Source: CAZHCA01 sp964530825
GTDB lineage: Bacteria > Bacteroidota > Bacteroidia > Chitinophagales > Saprospiraceae
DNA: 64,000 nucleotides
Direction: 5' to 3'
Assembly (NCBI GenBank): GCA_964530825.1
Contig: CAZHCA010000002.1
Location: 300,237 to 364,236, forward strand
The translations under genes were made by a program, and so were the position numbers. Within the stretch, counting starts at the first letter, position 1; each line of letters opens with the position of its first letter. The notes beneath the pieces are model-generated. The model had not been told where the DNA came from, ran no database searches, and saw nothing but the letters and a program-made list of their open reading frames with translations. This document shows positions 18,467 to 27,289 of the stretch, piece by piece.

Positions 18467-19153
18467 CTACAACTCTTCAATCCTCCCGGCCAACACAATT
18501 TTGGTATCTTTTTCCGCAGGATTGCCACCGTATTGAATACTACCGCCTGTATTGGCGGTGGCTTCCAGATAGTCGGTGACATTAACCTCTGCTACGCCCC
18601 CGGTAGATGCTTTTACGTAAGTCGTTTTCGTTTTCAAATCATATCCTTCATATTGGCCGCCGGTAGCGACCGAAGCACGTTGGGTGTCGGTGATACCTTT
18701 CAGGTAGAGTTCCCCACCTTCGGTTGCTTTGGCGTCCAGAGAGGTGACTTCCACTGCCAGGTCGACATTGGCACCACTGCCTGCTTTCACTTCCAGTCTT
18801 TCGGTAGATATTACCTCATTGCTGTATACTTCAGCTCCAGCCATTGCATTAATGCTGCGTAATTTGCGATAGGTTACCCGTGCGATGATGGTTTCGTCTT
18901 TGTACCAGATGGAGTTGATCACACGCAACTTCAACACTCCTTGGTCTACTTTTACGGTGATTTCATCTTCCGGGATACCATGAGTTTCCAATACGACCCG
19001 GTCGACATCGCCCTGCTCTAAAGCTACTTGAATGTTACCGGTCACCGAAAGGACCTCGAAAGGGTTAAGCGTATATTCGCGTTGAGCAGTAGCCTGCAGC
19101 ACGGCGCCCAATGAGCTGAAACTGAGAACAGCAAAAAATACGTACCGATTCAT
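18467..19153 (-). CDS. Head GIN domain protein (DUF2807), exported
   Basis: About 228 residues: a signal peptide (MNRYVFFAVLSFSS to about LQATAQ) followed by a DUF2807 putative auto-transporter adhesin head-GIN domain. The features are the NPFEVLSVTGNIQVALEQGD opening, the LKLRVINSIW strand and a series of short repeated beta-helix turns with Gly/Ala/Ser (AGSGANVDLAV, ATGGQYEGYDL, ASTGGVAEV, NTGGSIQYGG). The domain is widespread in Bacteroidota envelope proteins, and its function is unknown. An ATG 6 bp upstream (19159) is an alternative start. Confidence 0.85.
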   Translation of the reverse strand: MNRYVFFAVLSFSSLGAVLQATAQREYTLNPFEVLSVTGNIQVALEQGDVDRVVLETHGIPEDEITVKVDQGVLKLRVINSIWYKDETIIARVTYRKLRSINAMAGAEVYSNEVISTERLEVKAGSGANVDLAVEVTSLDAKATEGGELYLKGITDTQRASVATGGQYEGYDLKTKTTYVKASTGGVAEVNVTDYLEATANTGGSIQYGGNPAEKDTKIVLAGRIEEL

Positions 19154-19366
19154 ATGCACAAAGATTTATTGACTTGATGGTCCAGATCATCTCCATCCCC
19201 TAAACACGAGTGCGAAAAAATATTGCTGGACTGCTTTTTTAACGAAAAATCGAACTCCGAACGCTTGGGGTTACTCCTGAAAAGCGGCCGGTATTTTTCC
19301 TCATTTTTTGCGATCTTTGCCGCTCAATCGCCCGCCCGGGGCAAGCCTAACGACAAACCCGCAACT

Positions 19367-20917
19367 ATGGCTCAACAGAACGACCAGTTCAGACAACTCA
19401 TTGCCCACTGTAAAGAATATGGTTTCATCTTTCAATCCAGCGAAGTGTATGACGGCCTGAGCGCCGTATACGACTACGGCCCCTACGGCGTAGAGCTTAA
19501 AAACAACCTCAAGGACTACTGGTGGAAGGCAATGGTACAGATGCACGAGAACATCGTAGGGCTCGATACGGCCATCTTTATGCATCCGAAGACCTGGAAA
19601 GCCTCTGGCCACGTGGATGCTTTCAACGATCCGCTGATCGACAACAAGGACTCCAATCGCCGCTATCGGGCCGATGTGCTGGTCGAAGAAGCGATGGCTA
19701 AGATGGAATCCAAGATCGAAAAAGAGGTAACCAAAGCCCGTAAACGATTTGGCGATGCCTTTGACGAGGAGCAGTTCGTAACTACCAACCCCCGGGTATT
19801 AAAGTACCGGCAACAACTAGGCGACATCCGCCAGCGACTGGCCGCCGCAATGACCAAGGGCGATATGGCCGCTCTGAAAGTGTTGATCGACGACCTCGAC
19901 ATCACAGATCCTGATACTGGCTCCCGCAACTGGACCGACGTGCGTCAGTTCAATTTGATGTTTTCGACCCAGTTAGGCAATATTGCCGGTGAGGAAGGTA
20001 AGCTATATCTGCGTCCTGAAACTGCCCAGGGAATTTTTGTCAACTTCTCGAATGTCCAGAAAGCGACCCGCCAGAAGACCCCCTTTGGGATCGCACAAAT
20101 AGGCAAGGCTTTCCGTAACGAGATCGTGGCGCGCCAGTTTATTTTTCGCATGCGGGAGTTCGAGCAGATGGAGATGCAATTTTTCGTACGCCCCGGCACC
20201 GAGATGGAATGGTACGAATACTGGAAAGAAAACCGCATGCGATGGCATCAGGCACTGGGTACTAATCCAGACCACCTGCGCTTCCACGACCACGACAACC
20301 TGGCCCACTACGCCAATGCTGCCGTCGATATCGAATTCCAGTTTCCTTTTGGTTTTAAGGAGTTAGAAGGTATCCATTCCCGCACGGATTTCGACCTAGG
20401 TCGGCACCAAGAACTCTCAGGCCGAAAGCTGCAGTATTTCGACCCCGAACTGCAGGAAAGTTACACTCCTTACGTAGTAGAGACCTCTATTGGTGCTGAC
20501 CGCATGTTTCTGGCGGCCATGACTGAGGCGCTTCAGGAAGAAATCGTACCCGATGCCGAAGGTAAAGACTCCACCCGGACGGTGCTGAAGCTCCACCCGG
20601 CGATTGCTCCGGTACAGGTGGCGGTGCTGCCCCTGCTCAAAAACCGTGAAGAACTGACCCGCGCCGCCCGGGAGGTGTTCGATAGGCTGAAGTTTTCGCT
20701 CCAGTGCCAATACGATGAGAAGGATGCCATTGGGCGGCGCTACCGCCGGCAAGATGCCATTGGTACGCCTTACTGCGTCACCATCGACTTCGATACGTTA
20801 GCAGACCAGACCATAACCCTGCGCGATCGCGACACCCTGCAGCAAGAGCGCATCCCGATCGATCGCATCGAAGCCATTGTGCGGGAGAAGGTGGACATGG
20901 CGCAGCTAATGGTCTAG
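19367..20917 (+). CDS. glyQS: Glycyl-tRNA synthetase (alpha2, class II)
   Basis: A 516-residue dimeric-type glycyl-tRNA synthetase. Class II motifs are visible: YLRPETAQGIFVNF and FRNEIVARQFIFRMREFEQMEMQFF (motif 2 region), and SIGADRMFLAAM (motif 3, the Gly/Arg ATP-binding segment). The C-terminal anticodon-binding domain begins near APVQVAVLPLLKN. It charges tRNA-Gly with glycine. I place the start at MAQQND (19367); in-frame codons run back to 19223, but that stretch has no family counterpart. It is convergent with alanine dehydrogenase. Confidence 0.96.
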   Translation: MAQQNDQFRQLIAHCKEYGFIFQSSEVYDGLSAVYDYGPYGVELKNNLKDYWWKAMVQMHENIVGLDTAIFMHPKTWKASGHVDAFNDPLIDNKDSNRRYRADVLVEEAMAKMESKIEKEVTKARKRFGDAFDEEQFVTTNPRVLKYRQQLGDIRQRLAAAMTKGDMAALKVLIDDLDITDPDTGSRNWTDVRQFNLMFSTQLGNIAGEEGKLYLRPETAQGIFVNFSNVQKATRQKTPFGIAQIGKAFRNEIVARQFIFRMREFEQMEMQFFVRPGTEMEWYEYWKENRMRWHQALGTNPDHLRFHDHDNLAHYANAAVDIEFQFPFGFKELEGIHSRTDFDLGRHQELSGRKLQYFDPELQESYTPYVVETSIGADRMFLAAMTEALQEEIVPDAEGKDSTRTVLKLHPAIAPVQVAVLPLLKNREELTRAAREVFDRLKFSLQCQYDEKDAIGRRYRRQDAIGTPYCVTIDFDTLADQTITLRDRDTLQQERIPIDRIEAIVREKVDMAQLMV

Positions 20918-20944
20918 CTGTTAGGCCGGACCTGTGCAGCCAAC

Positions 20945-22174
20945 TTACAGGTTGGAAGTAATCAACAGATCCAGGTCAGTCGACTTTATATCGAAGCGTT
21001 CGCCCAGGTATTCGTTGCAGAGGCAGCCCTTATAAGTGTAGACGCCATTGCGCAGACCGTGGTCGGAAAAGAGCATTTCTTCGATGCTGCCGGCGTCGGC
21101 AGCTTTAAGAAGGAGGGGGGTAAGGATGTTGCTCACTGCCATGGAAGCGGTGCGGGAGATGCGGGAAGCGATATTGGGCACGCAGTAATGAATGACGTCG
21201 TGTTTAATGAAGGTAGGATTTTCGTGGGTGGTTACCTCAGAGGTGGCAAAGCAACCGCCCTGATCGATGCTTACGTCGATGATAACCGAGCCGGGTTGCA
21301 TTTTAGCCACTTGTTCTTCGCTGACGATTACAGGTGCCCGGCCATGTTTGGCGTGTACGGCTCCGATAGCTACATCGGCCGTGACCAGTTCGCGCTCTAG
21401 GTAGACTGGGTTGATCGCCGAAGTGAACAGCGGCTGGCCCACCTGGTTTTGGATGCGTTTGAGTTTGTAGATATTGTTATCGAAAATGCGCACCTCGGCC
21501 CCCAATCCGAGTGCTACGCGGGTCGCATTTTCAGCCACGATACCGGCGCCCAGGATAACGACCTTGGCGCTGGGTACACCCGAGATGCCACCCAGAAGTA
21601 TGCCCGACCCGCCGCCAGTATTGGCCAAAAGCTCGGCCGCCGTAAGCACGGCACTCAGGCCGGCCATTTCGCTCATGATGCGCACGACGGGGAAGGTATC
21701 TGATTCGTCCTGGATGTACTCCATGGCCAGTGCGATGACCCGTTTTTGTCGAAGGCGGTTGATGTAGTCGCCCGATATGATTGGAAGTTGGAGAGGCGAG
21801 ATCAGGATCTGATTGGGGTGCATCAGGTCGATTTCTTTGAGAATCGGTGGTGCCGCCTTGACGATGACATTTGCTTTGTACACTTGTTCGGGGTCGTAGG
21901 CGATTTCTGCCCCTGCTTCGGAGTAATCGTGATCGGAGAAATTGGATTTCTCACCGGCCCCCGACCCGACTACGACCCGGTGGCCGTGAGCAACCAGGGT
22001 AGCTACCGAAGAAGGCACTAGGGCAACGCGTTTTTCCTGCATCGTGATTTCTTTCGGGATGCCGATAAACAGCTTATCCGGACGACGTTGGACCTGCAGG
22101 GTTTCTTCCTGTGTAATGTATTGACCCTCGGTAAATTCTTTTGGGATGCTAATTTTACGTTCCTTGTCGCTCAT
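20945..22174 (-). CDS. ald: Alanine dehydrogenase
   Basis: A 409-residue protein of the alanine dehydrogenase/NAD(P) transhydrogenase alpha family. The PKEITMQEKRVALVPSSV segment (about residues 40-57) is the family start signature, preceded by a 35-residue N-terminal extension typical of Bacteroidota. The NAD-binding Rossmann motif is VVILGAGIVAENATRVALG. The conserved MHPNQILISPLQ and HYCVPNIASRISRTAS blocks are present. It interconverts alanine with pyruvate and ammonia using NAD. No PntB partner is present, which supports alanine dehydrogenase rather than transhydrogenase. Confidence 0.9.
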   Translation of the reverse strand: MSDKERKISIPKEFTEGQYITQEETLQVQRRPDKLFIGIPKEITMQEKRVALVPSSVATLVAHGHRVVVGSGAGEKSNFSDHDYSEAGAEIAYDPEQVYKANVIVKAAPPILKEIDLMHPNQILISPLQLPIISGDYINRLRQKRVIALAMEYIQDESDTFPVVRIMSEMAGLSAVLTAAELLANTGGGSGILLGGISGVPSAKVVILGAGIVAENATRVALGLGAEVRIFDNNIYKLKRIQNQVGQPLFTSAINPVYLERELVTADVAIGAVHAKHGRAPVIVSEEQVAKMQPGSVIIDVSIDQGGCFATSEVTTHENPTFIKHDVIHYCVPNIASRISRTASMAVSNILTPLLLKAADAGSIEEMLFSDHGLRNGVYTYKGCLCNEYLGERFDIKSTDLDLLITSNL

Positions 22175-22267
22175 AGGCTGTGTCGTCAGGTGTTTTCCCG
22201 AAGGAATAAAAAGGAATTTAAAGAACCTAAATTGAAAAGGTCAACTGGGTCGGAATAGTTGAAATGA

Positions 22268-22693
22268 TTACAAAAATAGAATTTTTCGGCTTGAATCGGG
22301 GAGGATTTCCAATCGAATTCGCAGGGCATCCGGGGCCAGCAGTGGCTCAATGAGTTCGGGCCATTCGATCATGCAGTAATGACCACTTTCCAGGTATTCT
22401 TCGATGCCGATAGCGAGGGCCTCCTCGATGCTTTCCAGCCGGTACAAGTCCAGGTGATAGAAGGGTTGCCAACCGTTATCGGCCGAGTAGTTGTACTCGT
22501 GCACCAAACCGTAGGTCGGGCTGCTGATAGGTTCCTCAATACCCAAGTTTGCGCCGATAGCCTGGACGAGGGTCGTTTTGCCGGCGCCAATGTCGCCGTA
22601 GAGGGCCCATTGGCGGCGTGGACCGGCAAAATCAAGCAATTGGCGGGCCAGCTCGGGTAGTACCCCCGTGTCGCAAAAAGTCTTTTCGGGCAT
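22268..22693 (-). CDS. tsaE: tRNA threonylcarbamoyladenosine biosynthesis protein TsaE
   Basis: A 141-residue P-loop ATPase. Walker A is GDIGAGKTTLVQAI (about residues 38-51), followed by the SPTYGLVHEYN switch region and FYHLDLYRLES, both TsaE signatures. TsaE energises the TsaB-TsaD complex that installs the t6A37 modification on ANN-decoding tRNAs. It lies between ald and the divergent gyrB. The gap to ald is about 90 bp, so the two may be independent. Confidence 0.94.
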   Translation of the reverse strand: MPEKTFCDTGVLPELARQLLDFAGPRRQWALYGDIGAGKTTLVQAIGANLGIEEPISSPTYGLVHEYNYSADNGWQPFYHLDLYRLESIEEALAIGIEEYLESGHYCMIEWPELIEPLLAPDALRIRLEILPDSSRKILFL

Positions 22694-22827
22694 GGAATCA
22701 GATCGGTTTTTCCTCTTTTAAAAACGGTCGGTGTAATACTCAACCTTGCATCCATTTTTTGCGTATATCTTAAGAGTAAACATACGCATTAGTCGCTCAA
22801 AACATTCAAATTCCGGCGAATTTTCCT

Positions 22828-22835
22828 TATATTTG
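22828..22835 (+). promoter_or_regulatory. Possible Bacteroidota -7 box of gyrB
   Basis: TATATTTG matches the Bacteroidota -7 consensus TAnnTTTG and ends 4 bp before the gyrB ATG (22840), so transcription could begin at or very near the start codon. I do not see a convincing TTTG -33 box at the expected distance, so the call is tentative. Confidence 0.3.
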
Positions 22836-22839
22836 TAAG

Positions 22840-24816
22840 ATGGACATGGTAAAAGATAACCAGTTGCCGCCGACTCCGAATGGGGATTACGGCGCTAGCA
22901 ATATTCAAGCTTTAGAGGGGCTGGAAGCCGTACGCCGGCGACCGGGGATGTACATTGGAAGCACGGATACTAAGGGATTACACCACTTGGTATGGGAAGT
23001 AATCGACAACTCGATCGATGAGCACCTGGCTGGCTTCTGCACCCGCATTGACACGATCATTCACCCCGACAATTCGATCACTGTCAAGGATGATGGTCGG
23101 GGTATACCTACCGGTATTCACAAAAAGTTAAAAAAGTCGGCACTGGAAGTCGTTATGACCGTTCTGCACGCCGGCGGTAAGTTCGACAAAAACGTTTATA
23201 AAGTGTCGGGCGGTCTGCACGGAGTGGGGGTATCTTGCGTGAATGCACTTTCCAGTCAATTAACTGCCGAGGTGCATCGGGAGGGTAAAGTATTCGTGCA
23301 GGAATACGCTCAGGGGAAGCCAACCACCGGTGTAGACGTTAAAGGTAAATCTTCTGATCGAGGTACGATCATAACCTTCAAACCCGATCCGGAAATTTTC
23401 AACACCCTAGAGTATAAATACGACATTCTGGCTAATCGCATGCGCGAGTTGTCGTTTCTCAACAAAGGGCTTACGCTCTCCATTACCGACGAGCGGAATC
23501 TGGACAATAACGGACAGCCTCTGGAAGAAATTTTCCATTCGGAAGGGGGCCTGGTCGAGTTCGTGCGTTATCTTGATAATTCCAAGCAACGCCTGATCGA
23601 CAGGCCCATACACGTGACCGGCACGACCGACAATGTGGAAGTCGAAGTAGCAATGCAGTACAATACCTCCTTTGCAGAAAACATCGCTTCCTACGTCAAC
23701 AACATCAATACCCGCGAGGGCGGCACGCACGTGAGCGGTTTCCGGAGGGCTATAAACCGCGAGTTCATCAAGTATGGAGAGGAGAATGGCCTGTTTCGCA
23801 AGCTGAAATTTAAGGTAGCCGGTGAAGACTTTCGCGAGGGCCTCACGGCTGTCATTTCGGTAAAGGTACCCGAACCGCAGTTCAAGGGGCAGACTAAAGG
23901 AGAGTTGGGTAATACTGAAATCACCGGTATTGTATCGCGCCTGTTCGGCGAAGCCTTACAGTATTACCTGGAGGAAAATCCGCGTGATGCACGCAAGATC
24001 ATCGACAAAGTGATTCTGGCTGCTACGGCCCGCCATGCTGCGCGTAAAGCACGCGAGTTGGTGCAGCGTAAGAACGTGCTTACGAGCGGGGGCCTGCCCG
24101 GTAAGCTTTCCGACTGCTCTACGCGCAAACCGGAAGAAGCCGAACTCTTTCTGGTAGAGGGAGATTCGGCCGGCGGTACCGCCAAACAAGGGCGCGACCG
24201 CAATTTTCAGGCAATCCTACCCTTGCGGGGTAAGATCCTGAATGTGGAGAAGGCCATGGAGCACAAGATCTACGAGAACGAAGAGATTAAGAATATTTTC
24301 ACCGCTTTGGGTGTAAGCATTCAGGAAGATGAAGAAGGTAACCGCCGCCTGAATATCGAACGCCTGCGCTACCACAAGATTGTGATCATGACCGATGCCG
24401 ATGTGGACGGCAGTCACATTACCACTTTGATCCTTACCTTCTTTTTCCGCTATATGCGCAGCCTGATTGAGGGCGGCTACATTTACATCGCAGCGCCGCC
24501 ACTTTACCTGGTGAAGCGCGGTAAAGAGTTTCGCTACTGCTGGTCGGAGGAGGAGCGGCGCCAGGCCATCCAGGAGCTGAGCAAGTCGGAGCGCGACAAC
24601 GCAGTGAAGGTACAGCGCTATAAGGGTCTGGGCGAGATGAACGCCGAGCAATTGTGGGAAACCACTATGGACCCTTCCAACCGCATATTGCGGCAGGTAT
24701 CGATCGATGACGCCAAGGAGGCCGATCGCATTTTCTCCATGCTAATGGGCGACGAGGTGCCTCCGCGCCGTGCCTTTATTGAGGCCAATGCAAAGTATGC
24801 GAACGTGGATACGTAG
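22840..24816 (+). CDS. gyrB: DNA gyrase subunit B
   Basis: A 658-residue type IIA topoisomerase ATPase subunit. The GHKL ATPase domain begins with LEGLEAVRRRPGMYIG (about residues 27-42) and carries EVIDNSIDEH and DDGRGIPTG; the transducer domain follows. The TOPRIM domain has EGDSAGG (about 440) and DADVDGSHI (about 519), and the tail has YKGLGEMNAEQLWETTM. Length fits Bacteroidota GyrB, without the proteobacterial insertion. With GyrA it introduces negative supercoils. An ATG 6 bp later (22846) is an alternative start. Confidence 0.96.
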   Translation: MDMVKDNQLPPTPNGDYGASNIQALEGLEAVRRRPGMYIGSTDTKGLHHLVWEVIDNSIDEHLAGFCTRIDTIIHPDNSITVKDDGRGIPTGIHKKLKKSALEVVMTVLHAGGKFDKNVYKVSGGLHGVGVSCVNALSSQLTAEVHREGKVFVQEYAQGKPTTGVDVKGKSSDRGTIITFKPDPEIFNTLEYKYDILANRMRELSFLNKGLTLSITDERNLDNNGQPLEEIFHSEGGLVEFVRYLDNSKQRLIDRPIHVTGTTDNVEVEVAMQYNTSFAENIASYVNNINTREGGTHVSGFRRAINREFIKYGEENGLFRKLKFKVAGEDFREGLTAVISVKVPEPQFKGQTKGELGNTEITGIVSRLFGEALQYYLEENPRDARKIIDKVILAATARHAARKARELVQRKNVLTSGGLPGKLSDCSTRKPEEAELFLVEGDSAGGTAKQGRDRNFQAILPLRGKILNVEKAMEHKIYENEEIKNIFTALGVSIQEDEEGNRRLNIERLRYHKIVIMTDADVDGSHITTLILTFFFRYMRSLIEGGYIYIAAPPLYLVKRGKEFRYCWSEEERRQAIQELSKSERDNAVKVQRYKGLGEMNAEQLWETTMDPSNRILRQVSIDDAKEADRIFSMLMGDEVPPRRAFIEANAKYANVDT

Positions 24817-24953
24817 AGCGCTCACGACTATCTTGATATCGATTTTCAACGGGTGGAATCGCAGATTTGGAAGTGCTGTAATTTCCCTTCTGTTGTATGT
24901 ATAAAGCTCCCTTTTAAAATTCATAAATACCAGTTCTGACATCCTTTTTTTAT

Positions 24954-25150
24954 GGGTATGTCTGAATAATATCTTTTGGCAGCAAACTTGGTCTTTCGCC
25001 GCCGGATTTCATTCTAAAAGCATCACATATGCGTGCCGAAAGGCACTCTGATCCGCAAATGCTGCGTTTTTGAACCTCATCTGATACCGAAATACCTAAT
25101 TTTCGGTCGCCAAAACATTTTCAGACAAACCTTGGAAAATGGCGGGAAAA
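24954..25150 (+). repeat. Dispersed repeat copy 2 with terminal inverted repeats
   Basis: The left end GGGTATGTCTGAA (24954-24966) and right end TTTTCAGACAAACCTT (25118-25132) are inverted repeats of each other (RGGTTTGTCTGAA when reversed). Inside is a hairpin GTGCC-GAAA-GGCAC (25033-25046). The element is the longer relative of 17597-17752 and has no coding capacity, so it fits a MITE or an internally deleted insertion sequence. Confidence 0.65.
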
Positions 25151-25252
25151 ATCGATGCTCAACAATTGCTATGAATGAATAGGATCTTCTTGTTTAGGAT
25201 AGTTTTGTGGAGGAGCCCGCTATGCTCCAAGCTCGAACCATTGGGATAAGTT

Positions 25253-25646
25253 CCTGTGTTTGGCTATAAAATCGAGTACAGGGGTGAAAAAGTTTTGAAC
25301 AGCGGAGATAATAAACCATACGAACTGGTAAGTGGGATGGCAAAGAATTGTGACTTACTGGTTCGTGGAGTTTTGCTAATGTCTTTTCAGCAGATGCTCG
25401 AAAAGGCATAGAGCAAAGCGGGAATGGATAGCAATGCCTCCATTATTTTTGATATTCAGGACTGCCACACCGACGCTCAAGAAATCGCAGAATTAGCTCG
25501 GAATGCAAATGTTAAAAACCGTTTTGAATCATTTAGCACCGCTTCCTGATAACAGGCTCATAAAGAGATTATACATGGACGAATTGGGCGCCTTTGGAGG
25601 TCCTATTCACCTGGCAAATGACGAGGATGTTTTTTATTGCGGATAG
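25253..25646 (+). pseudogene. Broken metallo-beta-lactamase-fold hydrolase, C-terminal fragment
   Basis: Conceptual translation from 25253 reads PVFGYKIEYRGEKVLNSGD, then NKPYELVSGMAKNCDLLVRG, as in the second half of RNase Z/arylsulfatase-like MBL hydrolases. It continues, after an in-frame TAG at 25409-25411, with CHTDAQEIAELARNANVK. A frameshift near 25518-25520 then shifts the frame, where LNHLAPLPDN and LGAFGGPIHLANDED continue to a TAG at 25644-25646. The N-terminal HxHxDH metal site is missing. A truncation, a nonsense codon and a frameshift make this a clear relic. Confidence 0.65.
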
Positions 25647-25683
25647 GAAAGTAAATTTAAATGATTGAGTAATTGAATAGTAA

Positions 25684-26208
25684 GTGCATGAATATAAATA
25701 TGAGCAAACCAAACATACCATAAAACAATTCATTATTATCCTACTGATGTTGGTCGTAATACATTCCGTTTTCGCTTAGGAAGAGCAGAACCTTAAATCG
25801 ATCTTGGCTTATCTGTAGGTACCAGTTATTGCATCAGAGATTTTGAAGATACGGATATCAGAAATCCCGATGCTGATCTTGCAAAAGACGGTCGGAAGTT
25901 CGATGTATTTTGGAGGATTTTTCTTAAGTGAAAATACGATCCTAATCGGGACTTTTAGATATCAATCCTTTGATACTGAGGTTGAAGACATCATCGAAAC
26001 GTTTAAGGGCGAAAACCCTGGAGCTGAATTTACTGGAAGTACGGAAGATTGGCAAACGTACTATTTTCCGGTTGGTCTTGCTTATCGAATAGATATCGGT
26101 TTTAGATTTAATTTAGGTCCTGTAGTTGGGCTAGGTCCCGTCTTTGCTATGAATCCTGGAATAAACTCATTTTTTGACCTGGTTCCAGGGAGCTCTGAAG
26201 AATACTGA
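25684..26208 (+). pseudogene. Broken outer-membrane beta-barrel protein gene
   Basis: A signal-peptide-like stretch (QFIIILLMLVVIHSVFA) in one frame is followed directly by TAG at the expected Gln cleavage position, then EEQNLKS. The barrel continues in a second frame from about 25797 (IDLGLSVGTSYCIRDFEDTD, then LAKDGRKFDVF). It returns to the first frame at about 25910 (GGFFLSENTILIGTFRYQSF, later YRIDIGFRFNLGPVVGLGPV), ending early at TGA 26206-26208. The ATG at 25843 lies in the wrong frame for the preceding homology and is not a true start. The remainder of the 1.5-kb gap (24817-24953, 26209-26344) shows no gene. Confidence 0.6.
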
Positions 26209-26344
26209 GATTATGATTAATGCCTCTTCGTTAGTAGCTGCGAGCAAGTCTTCGCTCTATAATAGACTGTTTTGTATCAAGCAAGACGATTTGGTCAAAT
26301 TCCGGGTTCTAAATTAGCCAATATCAAAAAATGACCCAAGCCCT

Positions 26345-27268
26345 ATGAAAAGAAATTCGTATTATCTCTTTATGATCCTGCTGACACTAGGTAGCTGTAT
26401 CGGCACGGATTTCGTCGACGAACCTCTTGGACCTGTGCCTTCTATTCTAGAACTCAGCCACTCATCTCTCCTTCTTCTGGAAGGGGAAAGTCAACAGCTC
26501 TCAGCTCAGGTAATCGCTTCTGACGGAAGCCCGCTGGAGGAACCGGTGAGTTGGAGCAGTCGCAATCTCGATATAGTTACTGTAGATCCTACCGGACTAC
26601 TAAATGCAATTGCTGCAGGTCAAACCTGGATTGATGTATTTACCCCAACGCTAGAGGATTCTATCCTCGTGACTGTTTCGGTTGACCCTGAAGCCCTGGC
26701 TTCCATTACCATTACCAATAGCATTAACGAACTCTCCATTGGCGATATGTTACAGCTTGAAGTTGAATTAAATTCCATTACGGGGATAATATTAACCGAT
26801 AAAGAAGTTAGCTGGGTAAGTACCAATCCTGAAATCTGTTCCATAAACGATAGCGGCCTGGTAATCGCTTTGGCCAATGGTATTACCCAGATCATTGCAT
26901 CTTCCGAGGGGGTAAGCAGCCTACCGTTTCCCTTGATGGTAGGAGGCGATTTTCTCTCCCGCAGTGGAACCTTCCGGGGCCTGAATGGATACGGTGTGGA
27001 GGGGACAGCAATACTGGAGCGTTCTGCTGATCAAGCTATGGTGATGTTTGATAGTGACTTCCGTTCCCAGAGCGGACCTGGTCTTTACGTCTATCTCAGC
27101 CCCAATGCTACCAACGTCGAGGGAGGTATAAATCTGGGTAGTCTTCAAGCTACCTCAGGTACTCAAAACTATCGCATTCCGGACAACGTAAATCCGGATG
27201 ATTTTGACCATGTCCTGGTATATTGCCAACCTTTTCGGGTACCATTTGGGACCGCTAACCTTCAATAA
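26345..27268 (+). CDS. Lipoprotein with BIG2 domains and C-terminal DM13 domain
   Basis: A 307-residue exported protein with a lipobox (ILLTLGSC, cysteine about residue 18). Two bacterial Ig-like (BIG2) domains follow: residues about 32-115 (LLLLEGESQQLSAQV, SSRNLDIVTVDPTGL, TVSVDPEAL) and about 116-195 (ITNSINELSIGDMLQLEV, VSWVSTNPEICSINDSGLV). The C-terminal hundred residues form a DM13 domain (GTFRGLNGYGVEGTAIL, GPGLYVYLSPNA, YRIPDNVNPDDFDHVLVYCQPFRVPFG) with its conserved cysteine. DM13 domains are proposed electron-transfer or adhesion modules. It is 21 bp upstream of an outer-membrane barrel gene, so the two probably form an operon. Confidence 0.82.
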   Translation: MKRNSYYLFMILLTLGSCIGTDFVDEPLGPVPSILELSHSSLLLLEGESQQLSAQVIASDGSPLEEPVSWSSRNLDIVTVDPTGLLNAIAAGQTWIDVFTPTLEDSILVTVSVDPEALASITITNSINELSIGDMLQLEVELNSITGIILTDKEVSWVSTNPEICSINDSGLVIALANGITQIIASSEGVSSLPFPLMVGGDFLSRSGTFRGLNGYGVEGTAILERSADQAMVMFDSDFRSQSGPGLYVYLSPNATNVEGGINLGSLQATSGTQNYRIPDNVNPDDFDHVLVYCQPFRVPFGTANLQ

Positions 27269-27289
27269 CGCGCTCAAAATCTATCTCCA

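Noticed and set aside
25194..25409. 71-codon minus-strand open frame
   Set aside because: It is antisense to the MBL-fold relic, whose plus-strand translation shows clear homology.
25843..26208. 121-codon open frame as an intact outer-membrane protein
   Set aside because: Its first 20 codons are out of frame with the preceding barrel homology; it is part of a relic.
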